A program made the position numbers and the translations under genes. Below, in pieces: positions 1-11,502 of a DNA stretch of 64,000 nucleotides. Source of the DNA: Stomorhina lunata (taxonomy: Eukaryota > Arthropoda > Insecta > Diptera > Rhiniidae); assembly GCA_933228675.1 (NCBI GenBank), contig OW121741.1:35779952-35843951 (forward strand). Direction: 5' to 3'. The notes under the pieces are model-generated. The model worked only from the letters and a program-made list of their open reading frames with translations. It had not been told where the DNA came from and made no database searches. Positions within the stretch are counted from its first letter, which is position 1; each line of letters opens with the position of its first letter.

Positions 1-111
1 TAACTTTAACACGTTGTTGGATTGTGTATCTCTCCATGGTTCAAATTGAGTAAGTCTGAAATAGAAATAGAAAAAAAACTTGGCGTTTAATATATGCATA
101 TATATATATAG

Positions 112-370
112 AATTCCCCAACAAAATTCCAATTGGAACAAGGGGTACTTCTCTCAGACAATGAGCTGCATCCGATTTTATTTTAGACTCATTGAAAGGG
201 ACCTACGTTTTAACTCGGGCTCTGAACGGCAAATGCATTAGTTAGAGAAGTTTTACATAGCCTTATACTCAATAACCAGTGGCTAGCCGAGTTATGAGTG
301 GGTCTGGCCGGGTATTGAATTTGGGACCTCTGGTATTGTAGGCAGATGACTTACCTGATATACCACGGCG
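112..370 (-). repeat. tRNA-derived SINE, copy 1
   Basis: Read on the minus strand, the segment begins with a tRNA-like head: an A-box-like stretch (complement of 347-364) and a B-box-like stretch (complement of 311-328). A non-tRNA body follows, containing CCACTGGTTATTGAGTAT. The head and this body motif recur at 61637-61783, and the distal body (about 112-250) recurs in opposite orientation at 45895-46030. A Pol III promoter joined to an unrelated repeated tail is the structure of a SINE. The head does not fold as a functional tRNA. The distal end is approximate. Confidence 0.6.
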
Positions 371-542
371 GTTCACAATACGCATAGTGCGGACAGAAAA
401 AAATATCACACTTTTTTGCTGAGAATGGAAAAAATAGACTTGGCTGATATATAGAATGTCACACAGCACTCGATACAGTGGCCTTATTAATAGTTGAGTT
501 TGGTAAACAGTTTATTTAATGCTCAATTAATCGTGCGATTAA

Positions 543-811
543 TTTCCTTATCCTTATTTTACATACACTAACGTCATCCTTCGTCATTTTGACTACGTAT
601 ACTTCAAGAGACTATAAAACTCTTCGTGAGCAAAAATGGATACCAAAATAGTTTTCTTATGTATTAATAGACTATTTTTAATAAATTTTTAAAGAAATTC
701 ATTTGTTTATTTCTTAATTATTAATAAAAACATATTATAGCCCTCTTTTTTTGGTTTAATTTGAAAATAAAATTTTCCGTAGTCATTTTGACGAAGGATG
801 ACGTTCTAGGG
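543..811. mobile_element. piggyBac-like MITE, copy 1 (TTAA-flanked)
   Basis: This is a roughly 269-bp non-coding element flanked by TTAA (539-542 and 812-815). Its right end reads ATGACGTTCTAGGG, the reverse complement of CCCTAGAACGTCAT. Inner inverted repeats (AACGTCATCCTTCGTCA) lie at both ends. A second copy in opposite orientation is at 43085-43349. TTAA target duplication with CCCTAG-like ends is the piggyBac signature. The left end here has mutated away from CCCT. No transposase is encoded, so mobility would depend on an autonomous element elsewhere. Confidence 0.7.
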
Positions 812-815
812 TTAA

Positions 816-2633
816 CGTGTTTTTGGGAGCAATGGTTAAAGCATTGGAAGCTAATATTCATTCGTGAAATACTGATCGATATGTTGGCAATAAATAATGA
901 AAAAAAAATGTATAATGGAACATTTACCAAGGGAGCGATAGCAAAATTGCTTCAGTTTATTAAAGAAACAGATTGCTATAGTAGTTTAAACCCGAATATT
1001 TGATACGCTTCACTACTAAGGTCAAATATAGACCAACATATTGTTTTTTTTATCACATCAACAATTTGACTTGATTTTAGGATATTTATGTCATTTCCTA
1101 CAGGGAGTCTGATATGGAACCTAGGGTCAAATGTACACCAATTGCAACGTTTCTTATATAAGACTACATAGAATATATACCTTAGGGTGCACTTTATTTT
1201 ACGAATGTGCGAAATTGAACCGTAATTCCCTCCAGAAATGTTCTACGTAACATAAAAACATGATTTGCAATTTTTTTTTTTTCAAAATTGCATCATGTGT
1301 GCCGCATCCGACCACAAAGTGTTAAAATTTTGTATATGGAAAAAAATGGGAAGAACAACATACAAAATGCGGTCGATATCTTTAACCGTTTTTCCGTACC
1401 TGAGATCTAAAATCGTAGAATTTCTCGAAAATGTTAATGTTTTTTGTAATAATTTGCTTGTTAAATTGTGCCAATCTTCAACATCAAAAAAAGTAATAGT
1501 GCATATTTTTTCTCCTACTCTATATAATGAACACGATATTGTTTTTTTTTTAATATTGGAAGTTTAAACCTTTCTTTCCCGGGGTCAAAGGTCATAATAT
1601 GGAGTTTTTCAATTTCTTTAGGAAAATGATGGAATATTATGAATTTATTAACAACCCAGCAAAACTTTGGTAATGGCAAGTACTCTGATAACTGGTTACC
1701 TTGTAACGACTACAACATACCATCCGAATAAATAATAAGTTATTATAGAAGTACTTATTTTTAATTAAGATGGTAATTTAGACTGAATGGCCCCGGTTCA
1801 AATCCCACCAAGGGCAACAATTTTGTTTAAGTTTTTTTTTTTATTAAAAGAGTCTTTTTAAATGATTTTTGAATTTTAAGAACTTAAATATTATCTTCTG
1901 TAAAAAAAAATGTAAAACTAACTCACGTTAATGAAAAAATACCGTCATGAGTCAATTTTGATTATGTAGGGGATGTTGAATACCAAACACGATTCTAATT
2001 GGTCTTAACTTGGTAAGCCCAACTTATCTGGGTCATCCTTCATCTCAACTGTGGACGCACACCTCCTTATGGTATCACCTGGGGAGCTAGTGTAACACCC
2101 ATTAATATTGTGAGTTAACATGTTCCGAGAGTTGTCCCATCGATAAAAATGGGTTAGGATTACGGGCTAGTAACACTCTCTTAAAAAAAATACAATGAAG
2201 AGGATAAAATTAGAATTGAAATGTCCCACTACCTAATGTTAGAGGAGGCTGTCCGAAACTTCGATAGAAAGACCAAGTAGAGGAACATTTTTCAAAGCTT
2301 GGCCTATAAAATTGGAGAATATTCGCACAAGATCGAAATCCATGGAATTCTAAAATATGCTCGGACTTTGACCTTAACAGGTTGTAATATTTAAGTAAGT
2401 AAGAGTCAATCTTATGTAAAATTTATACAAAGAAGAAGATTTTAATTGTTTAAGTTTTAAAATAATTTTAAAAAAGTTTTAAAATAATTACAAAAAATCG
2501 TATAAAAATATTTTTCCAAAAATTACAACAAAGCAAAAAAAAAAAGCAGAGAAAAACAAAGTTATTTTCACATGATTTTGGATCTAAAAATAAAAATTGT
2601 TTATATTAATTATAAGCTGCTAAGTTTTCAACA
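816..2633. other. no gene recognised; AT-rich intergenic DNA with repeat scraps
   Basis: No coding region is convincing; the 100-codon frame at 1265-1567 is low-complexity and resembles nothing known. A B-box-like GGTTCAAATCCCACC near 1795 may be a SINE scrap. The stretch around 2230-2390 resembles text near 5340-5395 and 10575-10625 (a shared AATATGCTCGG/CTTTGACCTTAA theme), probably the 3-prime end of an old LINE. Confidence 0.5.
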
Positions 2634-2706
2634 TATGAAGTAGCTCAGTGGAAGAGTCTCTGCCTAGCAGTCGGAGGGTCTGGGTTCGAGCCCCCATGGG
2701 ATCATA
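2634..2706 (+). repeat. tRNA-like sequence (tRNA pseudogene or SINE head)
   Basis: The segment contains an A box (TAGCTCAGTGGAAGAG, 2641-2656) and a B box (GGGTTCGAGCC, 2682-2692) at normal tRNA spacing, and the putative anticodon loop would give AGC. However, the seven bases before the A box do not pair with those after the T arm, and the T stem and anticodon stem have mismatches. It is therefore called a tRNA-derived pseudogene or SINE head rather than a working tRNA gene. Confidence 0.5.
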
Positions 2707-3136
2707 AAAAAAATTTTGTATTTCGTTTAAAAATATATGTTTTTAATAAAACAACAACAAAAAAGTTGTTGCTGTTGTTGCTTTCAAATTGCTTACTTAA
2801 GTCATTACTTTTCTGCAATTGGTAAGTACTTGCCTCCAATGACATCCCCATGTTAATGTAATGACTTAAACAGCGAATGAGTAAGTAGTTCGTGTTCAAT
2901 AGTTTAACTGTTTAACTCATTATTTGGTAATGAAAAGTTTTACTGGGAAGTTTTGATCAAAATGCAAAACTACATTAATTGTCATTAACATTAAGTCTTT
3001 TTATTATAGACTGGTGAAGTCATTGTTCCATATGTCTTCAAAAACGATGATGATCAAAATGTAACTGTCAATGGTGAACGATAAAAGAATATGATTTGAA
3101 ATTTTTTCGTACCTCAATTAATCTTGTGGTTAAAAC
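2707..3136. other. no gene recognised
   Basis: AT-rich DNA with a short ACA/GTT-rich simple stretch at 2750-2785. Nothing with coding or transposon character was seen. Confidence 0.5.
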
Positions 3137-3243
3137 AGGGGCCAAATCGAAGCATTCGATATTGATCGATAACTCAGACTTTAAAGCAAATATTGTGTAA
3201 TATACCTTAGGGATTTTAAAAACAATTTATTTTGCCCTAAGTT
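3137..3243 (+). repeat. left end of a GGGGCCAA foldback element
   Basis: It begins GGGGCCAAATCGAAGC, continues through TATTGATCGATAACTC and ends near ACCTTAGGGATTTT. This matches the left arms of the foldback elements at 52261-52460 and 53692-56460. The mariner-like element at 3246 interrupts it, and no matching right arm was found beyond 4517, so this copy is truncated. Confidence 0.55.
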
Positions 3244-3245
3244 AT

Positions 3246-4517
3246 ACAAGGTGGCGCAAAAATAACCTTCCGATGTTTTTTTGGCTGTAATTAAAAAAAA
3301 TGAAAGACTTTGATTCTTCTTGTGGATTATTTTTATTTAGTCTTTTAATTTTTTTCCATCAAGTCGAGAATATGATGTCATGTAAATGGCCGCCGCCACA
3401 GTTGATTTTCGCCCTTTTTATGGCATTTTCCATCACTTTGGCCAAAACTTCCGGCGATAGGTCCTCACATTCTTGACGGATATTGTCTTTAAGAGCTGCA
3501 AGAGTCAGAGGCTTGTTGACATAAGCCCGCGACTTCAAAAAGCCCCACAAAAAGAAGTCTATAGCGGTCAAATCAGGCGATCTTGCTGGCCAATGCAAAT
3601 CGCCAAAACTGGAGATTAGGCACCCGGGAAATGCATCCTTCAGCATATCGGTTGTGGCACGTGCAGTGTGTGCCGTTGCACAGTCCTGTTGGAACCACAT
3701 GTTTTCCAGTCATAATTCACCAAGTTGCGGCAAACGGAACTCGTTAATCATTGCTCTGTAGCGCTCACCATTCACAGTGACCGTTTGGCCCGCAACGTCT
3801 TCGAAGAAAAAAGCTCCGATGGCTCCTGCAGCGAAAACAGCACACCATACAGTGACTTTGAGCGGGTGTAATGGCTCTTCGTGGGTTACACGCGGATTTT
3901 CGCGTAAATTTTGCTTATTTACGTAACCGCTAAGATGAAAATGGGCCTCATCACCTATGATTATTTTTTATGAAAAATCATCTTCCTCTTGGTGGTGATT
4001 AAGGATGGCTTGAGCGTATGTTAGACGCGATTGGCGGTCAGCAGCTAACAGCTGATGCACCGTCTGGACTTTGTACGGAAACATCTTGAAATCTTTTACC
4101 AAAATTTGCTGTAAAGACCGTTGACTAATACCCATTTGCGTGGCACGTCGTCTGGTCGATGTCGACGGCGCTTCCATGGCATCCTCGGCTCCGGGGTCTG
4201 CCACGCCTGGCAGCATCTCGTGTTGTGCCAGTCTCTTTGAGAAAAGCGGCTAAACGTCGCAGTGTTTCAACAGTAGGCGTTGGACGGCCAGGAAATCTGC
4301 GACGAAATTCACGTTGTGCCAAAGTCACCGACCGATTATTGGTCAAAAAAAATAGTCACCAATATTCCACGTTCTGGAGCAGTGTAGCGTAACATTGTTT
4401 ATTAACGTGTATTTCGCAAGTGTTTACTATACAAATGTCAAAACAGAATTGACATTAGGGACCAATCGCAAAATTTATAGCATTTTCTGATAGGAGGATT
4501 ACTTTTGCGCCACCTTG
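3246..4517 (-). mobile_element. mariner-like (DUF4817-type) DNA transposon, TA-flanked
   Basis: The terminal inverted repeats begin CAAGGTGGCGCAAAA at 3246 and as its complement ending at 4517, with TA at both borders (3244-3245, 4518-4519), the target duplication of the Tc1/mariner superfamily. The length is 1272 bp. The interior encodes a broken transposase on the minus strand. The element was inserted into an older foldback repeat whose left arm is at 3137-3243. The inverted repeats differ at a few positions, as expected after decay. Confidence 0.88.
3359..4346 (-). pseudogene. mariner-like transposase pseudogene
   Basis: The N-terminal part (4346 to about 4150) reads as a helix-turn-helix region typical of DUF4817 transposases (LAQREFRRRFPGRPTPTVET, then GRPRS). 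After a frameshift, a second section carries STRRRATQMGISQRSLQQIL and PYKVQTVHQL. The catalytic part follows: GDEAHFHLSGYVNKQ (first Asp, near 3950), WFQQDCATAHTA (second Asp, near 3690) and ARSPDLTAIDFFLWG (third Asp, near 3580). All three catalytic acids are visible. The frame is broken by the N-terminal frameshift and by in-frame stops near 3970 and 3715, so no functional enzyme can be made. The two large surviving pieces suggest fairly recent death. Confidence 0.85.
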
Positions 4518-4736
4518 TATTAACGTTGATATCTAAACATATCCGTTAAATGGCCACAAAGATCGTATGATTAAACCCGATTGAATAAGTTTCTTTGTGG
4601 ATATGTTAAGTCACTTGTCCACATTGATAAACATGTAACTGAACACATGGAAATAGACATTCGAAGAGTTATGGGCTAAATATGATTGAAAATGCTGCGA
4701 AAAAGCTGTTAAAAATTGCTCTTCCAGACATGCTAG

Positions 4737-5598
4737 TAGGGTTGCCAGACACAAATCCTGAAAAAGCTGGACATAAGGAAAAAAAAGCTTGACAACCCAA
4801 AATTAGCTGGACATTAATAATAAAAAGCTTGCATTAATAATTTGCTTCGATGAATCTTTAAATGCTTGATAAATCGAATTGCGAATACTGTAAGTAACCG
4901 CAGCGATATCGACGGAAAATGAATTCGTTCTAAAACAATTTTCGACAGAAAACACGGGACGCACATTGCGCGAATTTTCAAGTACCGAGAAAGAATCTAA
5001 TAAAATCGGTCTAGTTGTCAAAGAATCAAAACAAAACTGCTGGTTTCTCAATCCTTAAGAATTGGACCACATGTGATCGTTGAGAACTATACCTACGAGG
5101 TTGTAAAATAATTTGTTTACCTTGGTAGCGCCGTCAACGTAAAAAAACGACATAAGTTTCGAAATCAAACGTAGAATCATACTTGCCAACATATGCTATT
5201 TTGGCATAAACAGGCAAATAAGAAATAAAGCTTTCTCTGTAAGAACTTAAACTACGCTATACAAAACACTAGGAAGCTATTCTTGGAGTTTTTGAGAGGA
5301 AGATTCTACGAAAAGGAAAGGCCAAATAGAGGAAAATCTTTCATAGTAGCACTTGATTGAAGAGCATGTAATTTTAAAATATGCTCGGCCTTTAACCTTT
5401 AATAAAAAAGAAAAAAAAAAAAACTTTTGCAAAAGTTTTTGTTGCGTTCTTTTTCATTAAAATAGTTTTTCTTTAAAAATATTCAAAAAATTTAAATTCT
5501 TCACCTTTAAGCTGGACAAATTTAATTTTAGCTTGACACTGGACAAGCACTAAAAAAGCTGGACAATCCAGTCGAATCCAGCCTGACTGGCAACCCTA
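4737..5598. mobile_element. hAT-like non-autonomous element
   Basis: The ends are inverted repeats TAGGGTTGCCAG (4737) and CTGGCAACCCTA (ending 5598). The flanking octamers CATGCTAG and CGTGCCAG match at 6 of 8 positions, consistent with a worn 8-bp target duplication as made by hAT elements. Subterminal short repeats of AGCTGGACA/AGCTTGACA occur near both ends, also a hAT habit. No hAT transposase is visible; the 82-codon minus-strand frame at 4803-5051 is unrecognised. Superfamily assignment rests on the ends only. Confidence 0.55.
5095..5345 (+). pseudogene. LINE reverse transcriptase remnant inside the hAT-like element
   Basis: Across several frames one can read TYLGS-like, FEIKRRIILAN-like and CYFG-like blocks followed by LYKTLGSYSW and a GVF-RKI-like end. 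These resemble the region after the palm domain of insect LINE reverse transcriptases. The reading needs multiple frameshifts, so this is an old fragment and the call is tentative. Confidence 0.35.
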
Positions 5599-5606
5599 CG
5601 TGCCAG

Positions 5607-6599
5607 CCTTAGAACATGCCGAAATAATATTTTTGTTCCCGTACTCTAACGAAACTACACAAAGCAGTCCGAAGTTGTCAGAAATTACTCAAAAAAACAA
5701 CAATTTGTATTAAAAATTTTGTATGGGAACACGTTTAAGTAAGTTTGGGTACGGGAACTAACATAATATTTAAAAATTAATTACACAAAAATGTCAGATA
5801 CAAATATTTGAATGATATTCCAAAAAATTTCAGTATTTTTAAGAATTTTATATTGAACTATTTAAAAATGTAATTTCTTTCAATACACATTTTTTCTCAA
5901 GTGTTATAGGCATCAGCAGAATTCCTGAGAAACCCTACTAACTTTCTATTAAATCCTTAAGGTACACACAGAGGCTCAATTAAATATTTATTGTTTTCAA
6001 AAATTCATTAAAAACCACGAGTAACAAAGAAAACAAAAAAAAAATCTCCTAAGTCTACCAATAAATATTTAAGTACATTTTTATTAAATTCAAAAAATCA
6101 TAGTTTATGACCTAAGACTTAAAACACATTTCAACGTCTACATAACCTGCGTATATCCTGCAGAGTTCAATTTTCCATAAACATGTTCGTAAAAATTTAA
6201 ATGGAATCAACTTAAAGCAAATTTTATTTATGAATTTTTATTAATCTAATGCTTTTTTGCATTAAAAGGTGACAAGAAAATAAATTAATTTTATACTTAA
6301 TATGAGAAAACATGCGAGCATATGTAGATAAGGATAGGGTGGGATAAAATCTAATCTGAGTGTGTAGACTAGACTTTATTTCAGTTAGTAGATATAATTT
6401 CTAATTTATTTATTAATGTATGCTATAATCATCATCATAATACGGACTAATCATAAATTGTATAATTATTATGGAAATTATTTTTTATTTGAGCTATAAA
6501 TCGTAAATATTAAATATTCATAAAAGTAGTGTGACAAATTGGCTGCAGGCAGTTGTTAGAGTTTGGAAGCGGAAATTCTTTTACATTTTTAAACCTATA
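5607..6599. other. no gene recognised
   Basis: AT-rich intergenic DNA with many homopolymer runs; no coding, RNA-gene or transposon structure could be supported. Confidence 0.5.
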
Positions 6600-6601
6600 T
6601 A

Positions 6602-8237
6602 CAGTGGTGGTCACGTACTTAGCACCTGTTATATCTTATAGGAAATATTAAGTCCTAATTCTATTTTTTTCACTACTTTTTTTTTTTGTAATGTATTACA
6701 CGTGATGCGAAGATGAAGTCGTATTCCTTTTATATACATATTTTTTAAAAATTATATTTATTTTTGCAATTATTTAAAACTAACCCATAAAAATACTGGA
6801 CATATTTTTAGCACAAATTAAAAACAATATTTATTAAAAATCAAAAACAAGTTGTTAATTAAAATTTCTTGAAGTAACCCTAATATTTTGTAGGATACCC
6901 TTTATTTTGTATAACTAACGCACATCTTTTAGGCACACTCTTCACAAGAGCCAGGTATCGCTCATTTGGGATAGCGTGCCATATTTTTTGGATTTCCGTC
7001 CATAAATCATTTAAGTTGTTAGGTTTTGCGCTTGTTATATGCTTCTCTATATCATTCCAAAGATTCTCAATAGGATTGAGATCCGGAGATTGAGCTGGCC
7101 ATTTCAAAACATCTATTTGACTCTCCTCCCATCAACACTTCACAGTACGTAAAGTGTGTTTAGGGTCATTGTCATGCATGGAGCGCCAGCTAGGTGGCAT
7201 CTTTGCCTCTGCTTATGGTATAATGATATCGGTTAGAATATTTTTATAAACGTGTCGATCCATACGTGTGTCAATTTTGGGTATTGGACCAACTCCATGC
7301 CCTGAGAATGCAAGCCACACCATCACATTTCCTCCACTATGTTTTACAGTCTTTGACGTATACTTTGGGTTGTGCTGCATGTTCGGAAGATACCATACAT
7401 ATCTCTTTCCATCAGATCCAAATCTGCTAAACTTTGATTCGTCGCTCCAAAGTATGTTTTTCCAAAAATCTAATGGCTTTTCCAAATGCTATCGGGCGAA
7501 AGAAATTCGTGACTTCAAATTATTTTTTGACACATGTGGCTTGTGTAGCACAATATAGCCACGCGATGTTTTTCATTAAGACGTCTTTGTATCGTTCTGT
7601 TGGAGACATCAATATCGTATTTTGATGACACTTCACTATTTATTTCACTGGAGCTCTAAAAAGGGTCGGCCACTGACATTCTATGCATTAAATAATCCTC
7701 TTTTGTTATCGTTTTTCTTGGTCTAGGTGCCCGTGAACCCTTTTTAATTGTTCCGTGTGCTTTTATATGGCTCAAAGCATTATATACCATCTTTCTGGAG
7801 CAATTTAAAATAATTGCTATTTAACTTACAGGACATCCTCTCAAATTTTGTTCACAAATCACCTGTCGTTGCGTATCTGTGCCCAATTTATTTTTGGCCA
7901 TGTCTAATAAATATTTTATTTCTGAAAAACCTTCAACTGTACACGATATGATGAAGAACTTACCAAAAATTAATTATAAATTCAAAAAATAACATAAATG
8001 TAAAATGTTTAATATTTGTGCTAAATTTGTGTCCAGCTCCAATTACGTATTACCAACAAATAAATTATATATGAAGCAATTGAAGAAAGGGAATAACAAA
8101 AAGAGTAACGGGACTTGTCGATCACATCATAAGCTACACATCGTGGCAAAAAAAAAAGAAAATTATTACTCCAACAGAAAAATATACGGTTTTGAAAAAA
8201 ACACATAACTAGTGTGCTAAATATGTGACCACCACTG
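6602..8237 (-). mobile_element. Tc1-like DNA transposon, TA-flanked
   Basis: Inverted ends CAGTGGTGGTCAC (6602) and GTGACCACCACTG (ending 8237) are flanked by TA (6600-6601, 8238-8239). The length of 1636 bp matches full-length Tc1-family elements. The first 25 or so bases of the two ends match except for a few positions. A disabled transposase lies inside on the minus strand. Confidence 0.9.
6880..7901 (-). pseudogene. Tc1-like transposase pseudogene
   Basis: A start is readable at 7901 (MAKNKLGTDTQRQ), followed by a HTH region with in-frame stops. The catalytic part has FWKNILWSDESKF (first Asp), VMVWLAFSGHGVGPI, and WPAQSPDLNPIENLWNDIEK (about 7107-7050; the third acid, in the PIENLW block). 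The second Asp would fall in the damaged stretch around 7110-7210, where the frame shifts. Multiple stops and shifts separate the pieces. The C-terminus KGYPTKY ends at a stop at 6880. The enzyme would have been a cut-and-paste DDE transposase acting on the inverted ends around it; this copy is dead. Confidence 0.85.
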
Positions 8238-8239
8238 TA

Positions 8240-9204
8240 TATATTTGTAATGTATTTTGAGTGCTAGCTATGCCCGTGTCTTGTACAATTACAATTAAAA
8301 TCACTAATGATCCATTGCAAAAAGTTTTTTGTTTTTAATTTTTGTTAAGAGTTCCCCCTGTTCCTATCCTTTCAGTTCCTCCTGCTCCTATTCTTTCAGT
8401 ATTTATCCAAACAGCTTCGATTACAATTTTCTATAGGGGAAAGAACTTCCCCTGCTCCTATACTTTCTATTTTTGCCCAAAGCAAAGTCAAAGTCGTGAC
8501 AAGATAAAAGGAAGACAAAATCGTTTTTCCCTCTTATAGTTCTACTACCGTCCGGTTAAATTGGTTTAATATAAAATATTTTAAACTTTTCTTTTTATTT
8601 TTTTTGCAAAAATACAAGCTCTTATTTGACTTAGTATATACGCAAGTTTCAAAATTTTTAATATTTAGACCGCCTATCCCATTTGGTGTGATTCATGTCT
8701 CTTGTATTAGGATCATGTCCACTTTGCGTCCGTTAATGTAGAGAATTAAATTAGTTACTGCCTTAATGGAGTGATGGAGATTAATCTAAAGAAGTTTAAT
8801 GGCAATTACTTGCTAGAGTTGGACTATTCAATCTCTGGACAACTGGTTTGGCTATAACGCTGTTAATACCAATGCTGATCCTACAGGAATTGGCCTACAG
8901 CAGCTTTACAGTTTATAGTAAAAGCTGGGTTGGCATTTCCATATTGGCTATATTCCACTTACCCGATGCTTTAATGCCCTCAGCATCTCAGTCAGTAGAG
9001 TCCTAGGAATTTGTGTTTTAGTAAAAAAGACCCGTATTTTGGACACGGTCTCAATTTTTGTTCATATTTCATACCTATACCACCTTCCTTCCTTATATTG
9101 TTGAGCTCTCTGTCATTGCCTACCAAGAAGTTCCGGGTTTGATTATTATTGCAATATTAGTTGGCACAAAGTCTTTTTTTTCGAACACACTTCGTAATAC
9201 AGAA
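8240..9204. other. no gene recognised
   Basis: A pyrimidine-rich stretch with repeated CCTGCTCCTAT motifs lies at 8350-8460. The stretch 8690-9130 has less biased composition and could be a decayed retroelement, but no frame or motif could be assigned. Confidence 0.4.
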
Positions 9205-9732
9205 CTATAAACTATTCTCGAAGAAGCACCATTTTATTTCCCCGCCTGATCCGCTATTATTCCCTGCTATTGCTACTTTAAGGCAAACTTTATTATAAGT
9301 ATCATCGTTCGACTTTACTTTATTTTTTAGATTCTTGGAGATTGAAGCATCCCCTGATATGGGAGCACCTAATGCCATTAGAAGCTTTAATCTTCTTATC
9401 ATAAGCTTCGACTAAATGCAATGAAACTGCTTTACGACCAGGTTGGCCCATTTTACAATTCAAATTGTCGATTTCTTTCGAGTGCCGGGTATTGGGTCGG
9501 TTTGAACGTTTTTATTCAGAAGCTTCTGTTCTATAAAGTTTAGGACCTCAGAGTTCAGTTTACAAGATCTCATCATCTCCGCAAGGCAATCAAGCCTGAC
9601 CCTACGACATCCTACACAACTGAGATCGTCCGAAACGTCCCTTCCGGAAAATGTTGGGTCTTCGGGGGCTGAGTCGGATTTCGGAGGCCTGTACCTTGCC
9701 ATAATCGTGTTCAAGATAAATAAGGTGGTCAT
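9205..9732 (-). other. unrecognised minus-strand frames, possible retroelement ORF1 scrap
   Basis: Two consecutive open stretches (9460-9732, 90 codons; 9205-9402, 65 codons) lie on the minus strand. The first contains CVGCRRVRLDC, a CxxC plus C arrangement that could be part of a zinc-binding region as found at the start of some LINE ORF1 proteins. A LINE reverse transcriptase fragment lies nearby on the opposite strand. No clear family match, so no function is proposed. Confidence 0.25.
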
Positions 9733-10189
9733 GTGTTATGTGAATGTGTGTGAGGTACTAGGCAATAGCTTTTTTGGTTGCGTTTCTAGTAATGGTTCGG
9801 CCACGAAGTCCGACTAGAGACTTTCTGGTACCACAGCAGTCAGAAGCTTTTGGAACTTCGATTACACCCTAAATGTTGGTTGAGACCTTTTAGGAGAATT
9901 ATGGTAGTTGTGGTTAATACCCAAAATCGAGGTTAGAACGTAAGTTCGATGTGAAGTTGCATTCAACCGGGTGGCATGGCTCAAAGATCGGTAGGGAAAT
10001 ACTGTCCAAAAAATATGGTTTCAAATTAATTGATATATCCTGGAATTGGTGAACATATTTTACCACACGGTATTAAAAGCATCGTGAAGTAGGCCTGCAC
10101 GATAGTGTGTCTACATAAAACCTTGACTTTTATACCGTAACCTGTCTCAAAAATAAAGAAGTCTGCAAGGAATAACAAAAAAATTTAGA
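9733..10189. other. no gene recognised
   Basis: Moderately GC-balanced sequence between two retroelement-like pieces. It may be LINE-derived, but no frame is readable. Confidence 0.35.
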
Positions 10190-11035
10190 TTGACGAACAA
10201 TAAAGTCAAGCTAAATCAGCTGCAAGTAAAGGTGACATTAAGACCTTATACAATATATCAAGGGCTTTGTAAGGAAAACCAAATTACGGCAACAGTTCCT
10301 TCTTGAACAGCAGTGGTACTCTTCTTTCAACTACGGATAAACAATTAAAACTCTGGATAGAGCACTTCAAGTCAACACTAAACAATCCTATCGGATTGGC
10401 AACTCTGACAAAAGTGTCTGGTGAAACCAACCGTGACAGTAACACTACAAGTGGTGGAAAACGCTTTTAAAAGCTTTAAACGCAACAAGGCCCTGGGTAA
10501 TGATAATATCTCATCTGAAGTTTTTTTATGTGGTGTTGAAGAATCAGCGAGGCGCACTTACTTAAATGGCCTGTATTAATAACTTATTAAGGTCAAAGGC
10601 CGAGTTTATTTTAGAATTCCATGCTCTTTGTGTTACCCATTTTTGAGTGAAATATGGGAAGAGGATGCTCTCCAACCTCCTGAAGTGAAGGTATACTAAT
10701 CGAAATACAAAAAAAGGATGACTCTAAAGACTATTATAACTACAAGGAAATAACTCTTCTCCAATACCGATCACGATACTAGGTCTAGTAATTGTGAACA
10801 GAAATCCGACGCTGTTTCCTTTACACTCCCCCGAAAATATGTGGTTTAGAGACAATCGCTTCTAAGAATTTTATTACGGTTATAAGTTTTGCAACCCCAT
10901 TCACTTAGCGTTTATCTACCTTATGAAGGCCTTCGATAGTGTCAAAAGGAGCTATCTGTGGAGAACTTTAGAGAATCGTAAGAAGGCAACGAAAATTCTA
11001 AATTTAATACGGTCAATGTATCATATAAGCACGGG
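10190..11035 (+). pseudogene. LINE reverse transcriptase, N-terminal part (broken)
   Basis: The readable blocks, in order, are GDIKTLYNISRAL, then LLSTTDKQLKLWIEHFKSTLN (10315-10380), a KALGND-like block near 10490 and AFIYLMKAFDSVKRSYLW (about 10905-10960), followed by KILNLIRSMYH. These are the conserved pre-palm and palm segments (EHF-LLN, K-PG-D, D-AFDS-R) of RTE/CR1-type non-LTR retrotransposons. Frameshifts and stops occur between blocks. It corresponds to a more N-terminal part of the same kind of protein as 63148-63960. Confidence 0.65.
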
Positions 11036-11187
11036 TCGGCGCAAAGAGAACAGAACAAAAAAATAGTCGGCAGAGTTGCCGTTTTTTTATACTTTTAATT
11101 CAAATAGGTATTTTTTCAATGTGTAGTTCTTACGTTTTAAAAAGAAAAAGTTTTCTACCCCATTTTTTTTAATATTTATATTAAATA

Positions 11188-11365
11188 TTTTTCTATAGAC
11201 ATTTTTTTTTATCAAAAAATTTTTCTATAGACATTTTTTTTGAAAAATTTTTGTACAGATTTTTTTATCAAAAATTTTTCTACAAAAAATTTGTTTATCA
11301 AAAAATTTTCTATGGAAAATTTTGTATCAAAAATTTTTCTATGGAAAATTTTTTGCATCGAAAAT
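11188..11365. repeat. degenerate minisatellite of 27-32 bp with TTTTTCTATAG core
   Basis: TTCTATAG or variants (TTGTACAG, TTCTATGG) recur at 11191, 11223, 11251, 11278, 11308 and 11337, a spacing of 27-32 bp, separated by A/T runs. It resembles an eroded form of the 31-bp arrays elsewhere in the window. Confidence 0.6.
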
Positions 11366-11502
11366 ATCTTAAAAATATAAGAATCTAAAATTGTTTAATA
11401 TTACAATTTATTTCTGTTTTGAAAAATTTTCCCAATATTTACAAAAATATTCCCAACGTTTACAAAAATAATAGTGTAGTGGCAACAATGTTCGAGATTA
11501 TA

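Noticed and set aside
1265..1567. 100-codon plus-strand frame
   Set aside because: Phe-rich low-complexity translation of AT-rich DNA with no recognisable motif or splice context.
2634..2706. Functional tRNA-Ala gene
   Set aside because: A and B boxes are present but the acceptor, T and anticodon stems do not pair properly.
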